NCBI GenBank assembly: GCA_021831685.1
Contig: JAKBMG010000004.1
Location: 36,677-100,676 of the forward strand
Length of the DNA: 64,000 bases
Source of the DNA: Bacteroidota bacterium
Lineage (GTDB): Bacteria > Bacteroidota > Ignavibacteria > Ignavibacteriales > Ignavibacteriaceae
Reading direction: 5' to 3'
Below are positions 62,392-64,000 of this stretch, one piece after another; within the stretch, counting starts at the first letter, position 1, and the number at the start of each line of letters is the position of its first letter. The translations under genes and the position numbers were made by a program. The notes under the pieces are model-generated. The model worked only from the letters and a program-made list of their open reading frames with translations. It was not told the origin of the DNA and did no database searches.

Positions 62392-62467
62392 AAATAGTAG
62401 AGCTCAAATAATAGTTTTCGGTTTGGTTCAAGGAGTTGGTTTCGCTATAATAACACAAATTAAATAG
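62381..62467 (+). pseudogene. Acylphosphatase N-terminal fragment, cassette 5
   Basis: A 28-residue frame overlapping the transporter stop by 11 bases reads RAQIIVFGLVQGVGF, the acylphosphatase active-site loop (normally GRVQGVGFR), and then ends after AIITQIK. The catalytic Arg after GVGF is Ala here and the remaining ~60 residues are missing. It is best seen as the remnant of an acylphosphatase gene truncated when the following gene arrived. Confidence 0.65.
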
Positions 62468-62476
62468 GTAGATTAT

Positions 62477-62860
62477 ATGAAAACCTTAATCATTCTATTA
62501 GGTATTTTGTCTGGTTACCTTTTCCCCCTGTACAGTAATACACTTTCTATGAAGTTATTTTTAATTGCTATTTTCTCTTCAATTGTGGTTGGCTTTGTGT
62601 TCCCAGCGATGATGAATGCTAATTCATTAAGCAATAAGGATGATAGAGAAAAGGTTACTCTTAAAAGCAAAATATCCATATACAAAATGAATACAGTTTC
62701 GTTTTGGATTGGAGTATTTGTCCTCTGTCTAGCAATTACAAATATTACAAAACAAATACTTATTAATTTGGGAGCTAATCAGATAAGCATAGTAATTTTA
62801 TTCTTTTGTCTTGGAATCTTTTTGAAGCTTCTTAAAATTAATTGGTCGATTAGTAAATAG
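62477..62860 (+). CDS. Small polytopic membrane protein, cassette 5
   Basis: A 127-residue membrane protein not recognised as a family member. Hydrophobic helices lie at about 2-18, 25-48, 73-92 and 99-117, with a short polar loop rich in Asn/Asp/Lys at ~50-68. It is 9 bases behind the acylphosphatase remnant and shares cassette 5 with the EamA transporter, with no attC between them. Function unknown. Confidence 0.72.
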   Translation: MKTLIILLGILSGYLFPLYSNTLSMKLFLIAIFSSIVVGFVFPAMMNANSLSNKDDREKVTLKSKISIYKMNTVSFWIGVFVLCLAITNITKQILINLGANQISIVILFFCLGIFLKLLKINWSISK

Positions 62861-62893
62861 TTAAAACAATAATATAGTTATGTAAGTGTTTTT

Positions 62894-63043
62894 GCCTAAC
62901 CCGCAACTTAAAGCAACAGTGTCTTTGACTTGGTTTGTTGTTCAAATTTGATTAGTAAAACAAAACTGAATTATAAATAAAAGTCGTTGGCAATCGTGAC
63001 ATCTTTGTTCGGGGCGGACTGGTGAAAAGCCACGCAGTTAGCC
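62894..63043 (+). other. Putative degenerate attC site 5
   Basis: R" GCCTAAC (62894-62900) and an R'-like GTTAGCC (63037-63043) that departs from GTTAGGY at one base. Just before R' the 14-mer GAAAAGCCACGCAG (63024-63037) is identical to part of attC 4 (61291-61304), so the site looks like a hybrid. Confidence 0.6.
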
Positions 63044-63121
63044 ACCAAATATAAGTATTGATTATTTAGATTAACTGTTTTTAATAAAGGCTATAACTCA
63101 AAATCAAAGTGGAGATATGTT

Positions 63122-63778
63122 ATGAAATGGGATATCAAACGTGATAATTTCGCCTTAATAGTATTAGCTGTTGCTGTAATTATTGCCTGCTATTATTATA
63201 CTATCTTACCTCAAATGGTTGCTTCCCATTATAATGGAAATGGGACTGTGGATTCATATTCATCAAAATTAAATTTTGTTTTGCTATGCCTTTGTATCCC
63301 TATAATTACTTACATTCTATCAACATATTACCTCTTTTCTAATGCTCTTAAAAAATATTTTGTTATGAAATTTAATACAATTCTTATACTCCGCGATGTG
63401 GTAATAACTTTTGCTGTTTTTATTATGACTCTTTTATTTGCATCCGGGGCGGAAGGCAAATTTCCAAATAATATATTGGGGATAGGTTTAGGTCTATTAT
63501 TTATTTTATTTGGCAATTATTTACCTAAAATTCCTAGTAATTATTTTTTCGGTATAAGAACTCCCTGGACATTGTCTTCTGAATTAATATGGAATAGAAC
63601 TCATAAAATTTCAGGTGCCTTATCAATAACAGGTGGACTGTTAATTGTTCTATTTACTCTTTTGAGGATAAAGTTGGGCATTTCAATTCTTGTAGTGCTA
63701 ATACCTTTGGGACTCTATTCTGTTTTAATTTATCCATACTATCTTTCTATTAAGTTAGAAAAGGGTAATAATTTATAA
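63122..63778 (+). CDS. SdpI/DUF1648-like membrane protein, cassette 6
   Basis: A 218-residue membrane protein with about six helices. The N-terminal DUF1648 segment (PQMVASHYNGNGTVDSYSSK, part of residues 30-50) and the C-terminal SdpI-like region (KIPSNYFFGIRTPWTLSSELIWNRTH, in part) match the SdpI immunity family. Bacillus SdpI protects against the SdpC toxin; relatives elsewhere have unproven roles, so toxin immunity here is only a possibility. GGAG lies before the ATG. Single gene of cassette 6. Confidence 0.88.
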   Translation: MKWDIKRDNFALIVLAVAVIIACYYYTILPQMVASHYNGNGTVDSYSSKLNFVLLCLCIPIITYILSTYYLFSNALKKYFVMKFNTILILRDVVITFAVFIMTLLFASGAEGKFPNNILGIGLGLLFILFGNYLPKIPSNYFFGIRTPWTLSSELIWNRTHKISGALSITGGLLIVLFTLLRIKLGISILVVLIPLGLYSVLIYPYYLSIKLEKGNNL

Positions 63779-63794
63779 AGATTCTCATTTTGTT

Positions 63795-63894
63795 CTATAA
63801 CTGGCTATGTGCTTTAAATAAATTAAAATTTAACAAGAAGAAAAAATGAGGACTCAACCAGTGAGTTGAGTTTTAACATAACACGCCGTTAGCC
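63795..63894 (+). other. Putative degenerate attC site 6
   Basis: An R"-like CTATAAC (63795-63801) and R'-like GTTAGCC (63888-63894). TAACACGCCGTTAG resembles the right end of attC 2 (CACGCCGTTAGG). An internal hairpin ACTCAAC/GTTGAGT is also present. Assignment rests mainly on position and the right-hand half. Confidence 0.45.
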
Positions 63895-63917
63895 TAACAA
63901 ATAAACATTACGAAGAT

Positions 63918-64000
63918 ATGGCTCGAGCAATTTCTTTTTTTGATGTCCCAAGAGCTAGTAATGACCTTATGATGAGATCAAGAGAAACGGAAGGATCTCC
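63918..64000 (+). CDS. Start of a cassette 7 gene, cut by the window edge
   Basis: An ATG 30 bases after the last crossover opens a frame reading MARAISFFDVPRASNDLMMR and continuing to the window end without a stop (27 codons). The family cannot be recognised from this much. Position and spacing match the first gene of the next cassette. Confidence 0.45.
   Translation, partial: MARAISFFDVPRASNDLMMRSRETEGS

Larger units (their letters stand above)
57213..64000 (+). mobile_element. Chromosomal integron cassette array (continues past window)
   Basis: Beginning after intI, plus-strand genes are separated by imperfect inverted repeats that start with GCCTAAC/ACCTAAC-type boxes and end in GTTAGGY, the conserved R" and R' ends of attC sites. 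Crossover G positions are 57399, 58361, 59289, 60101, 61321, and probably 63037 and 63888, defining six complete cassettes and the start of a seventh. Base composition and apparent origin differ between cassettes, two carry toxin-antitoxin pairs, and no transposase or conjugation gene is seen, all typical of sedentary chromosomal integrons. Confidence 0.85.

Overview
The window reads as chromosomal DNA of a free-living Gram-negative bacterium of the Bacteroidota/Chlorobiota side, most probably Ignavibacteria-like. Reasons: AT-rich coding; a secreted CHRD protein ending in a type IX secretion tail with the YPNPFNPTT motif; a four-gene 2-oxoacid:ferredoxin oxidoreductase; TonB/DUF4249 and peptidase-propeller-barrel outer-membrane proteins; heptose (LPS) genes. 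Unlike typical Bacteroidota, strong Shine-Dalgarno sites and TTGACT-N17-TATATT promoters are visible. The genus assignment is inference.

Layout. 1-3.8 kb: 3' part of an alpha-2-macroglobulin gene. 4.1-7.3 kb: korDABC operon plus a small helical protein. 7.3-8.0 kb: initiator tRNA followed by two defective copies of its 3' half, each with the same terminator, bracketing a small GIY-YIG nuclease gene. 8-16.8 kb: CHRD protein, epimerase, SRPBCC protein, TonB receptor with partner lipoprotein, WG-repeat protein. 16.8-18.4 kb: non-coding repeat island (dispersed repeats carrying inserted palindromes; a 307-bp tandem repeat built of covarying hairpins). 18.4-32.4 kb: M3 peptidase, split heptose kinase/adenylyltransferase, tamB, rnr, peptidase-TolB-BamA-like protein. 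33.6-38 kb: prs-rplY-pth-rpsF-ssb-rpsR-rplI and convergent rpmB. 38-48 kb: YciO-type protein, SDR, a lon-like/pyk/radical SAM operon, class V aminotransferase, DUF2911, macro-domain and DUF4440 genes with a truncated macro-domain duplicate.

48.1-55.5 kb (minus strand) is a six-gene redox operon: Tat-exported 4x[4Fe-4S] protein, NrfD-type quinol subunit, 13-CxxCH cytochrome, then a membrane histidine kinase with periplasmic CxxCH/CX4CH motifs and a zinc-ribbon insert inside its ATPase domain, and two response regulators whose output is a GcvH-like domain lacking the lipoyl lysine. It looks like a periplasmic electron-transfer complex bundled with its own redox sensing.

56.1-64 kb is a chromosomal integron: an integron integrase (with the IntI-specific insert) followed by at least six gene cassettes, all on the plus strand, separated by attC sites (three of about 187 bp, one compact 67-bp site, two degenerate). 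The integrase points toward the array, the reverse of the usual divergent arrangement. Cassettes carry HEPN/MNT and HigB/HigA toxin-antitoxin pairs, a membrane HEXXH protein, a GyrI-like plus a HEAT-like protein, an EamA transporter with a truncated acylphosphatase and a small membrane protein, and an SdpI-like protein; the last cassette runs off the window.
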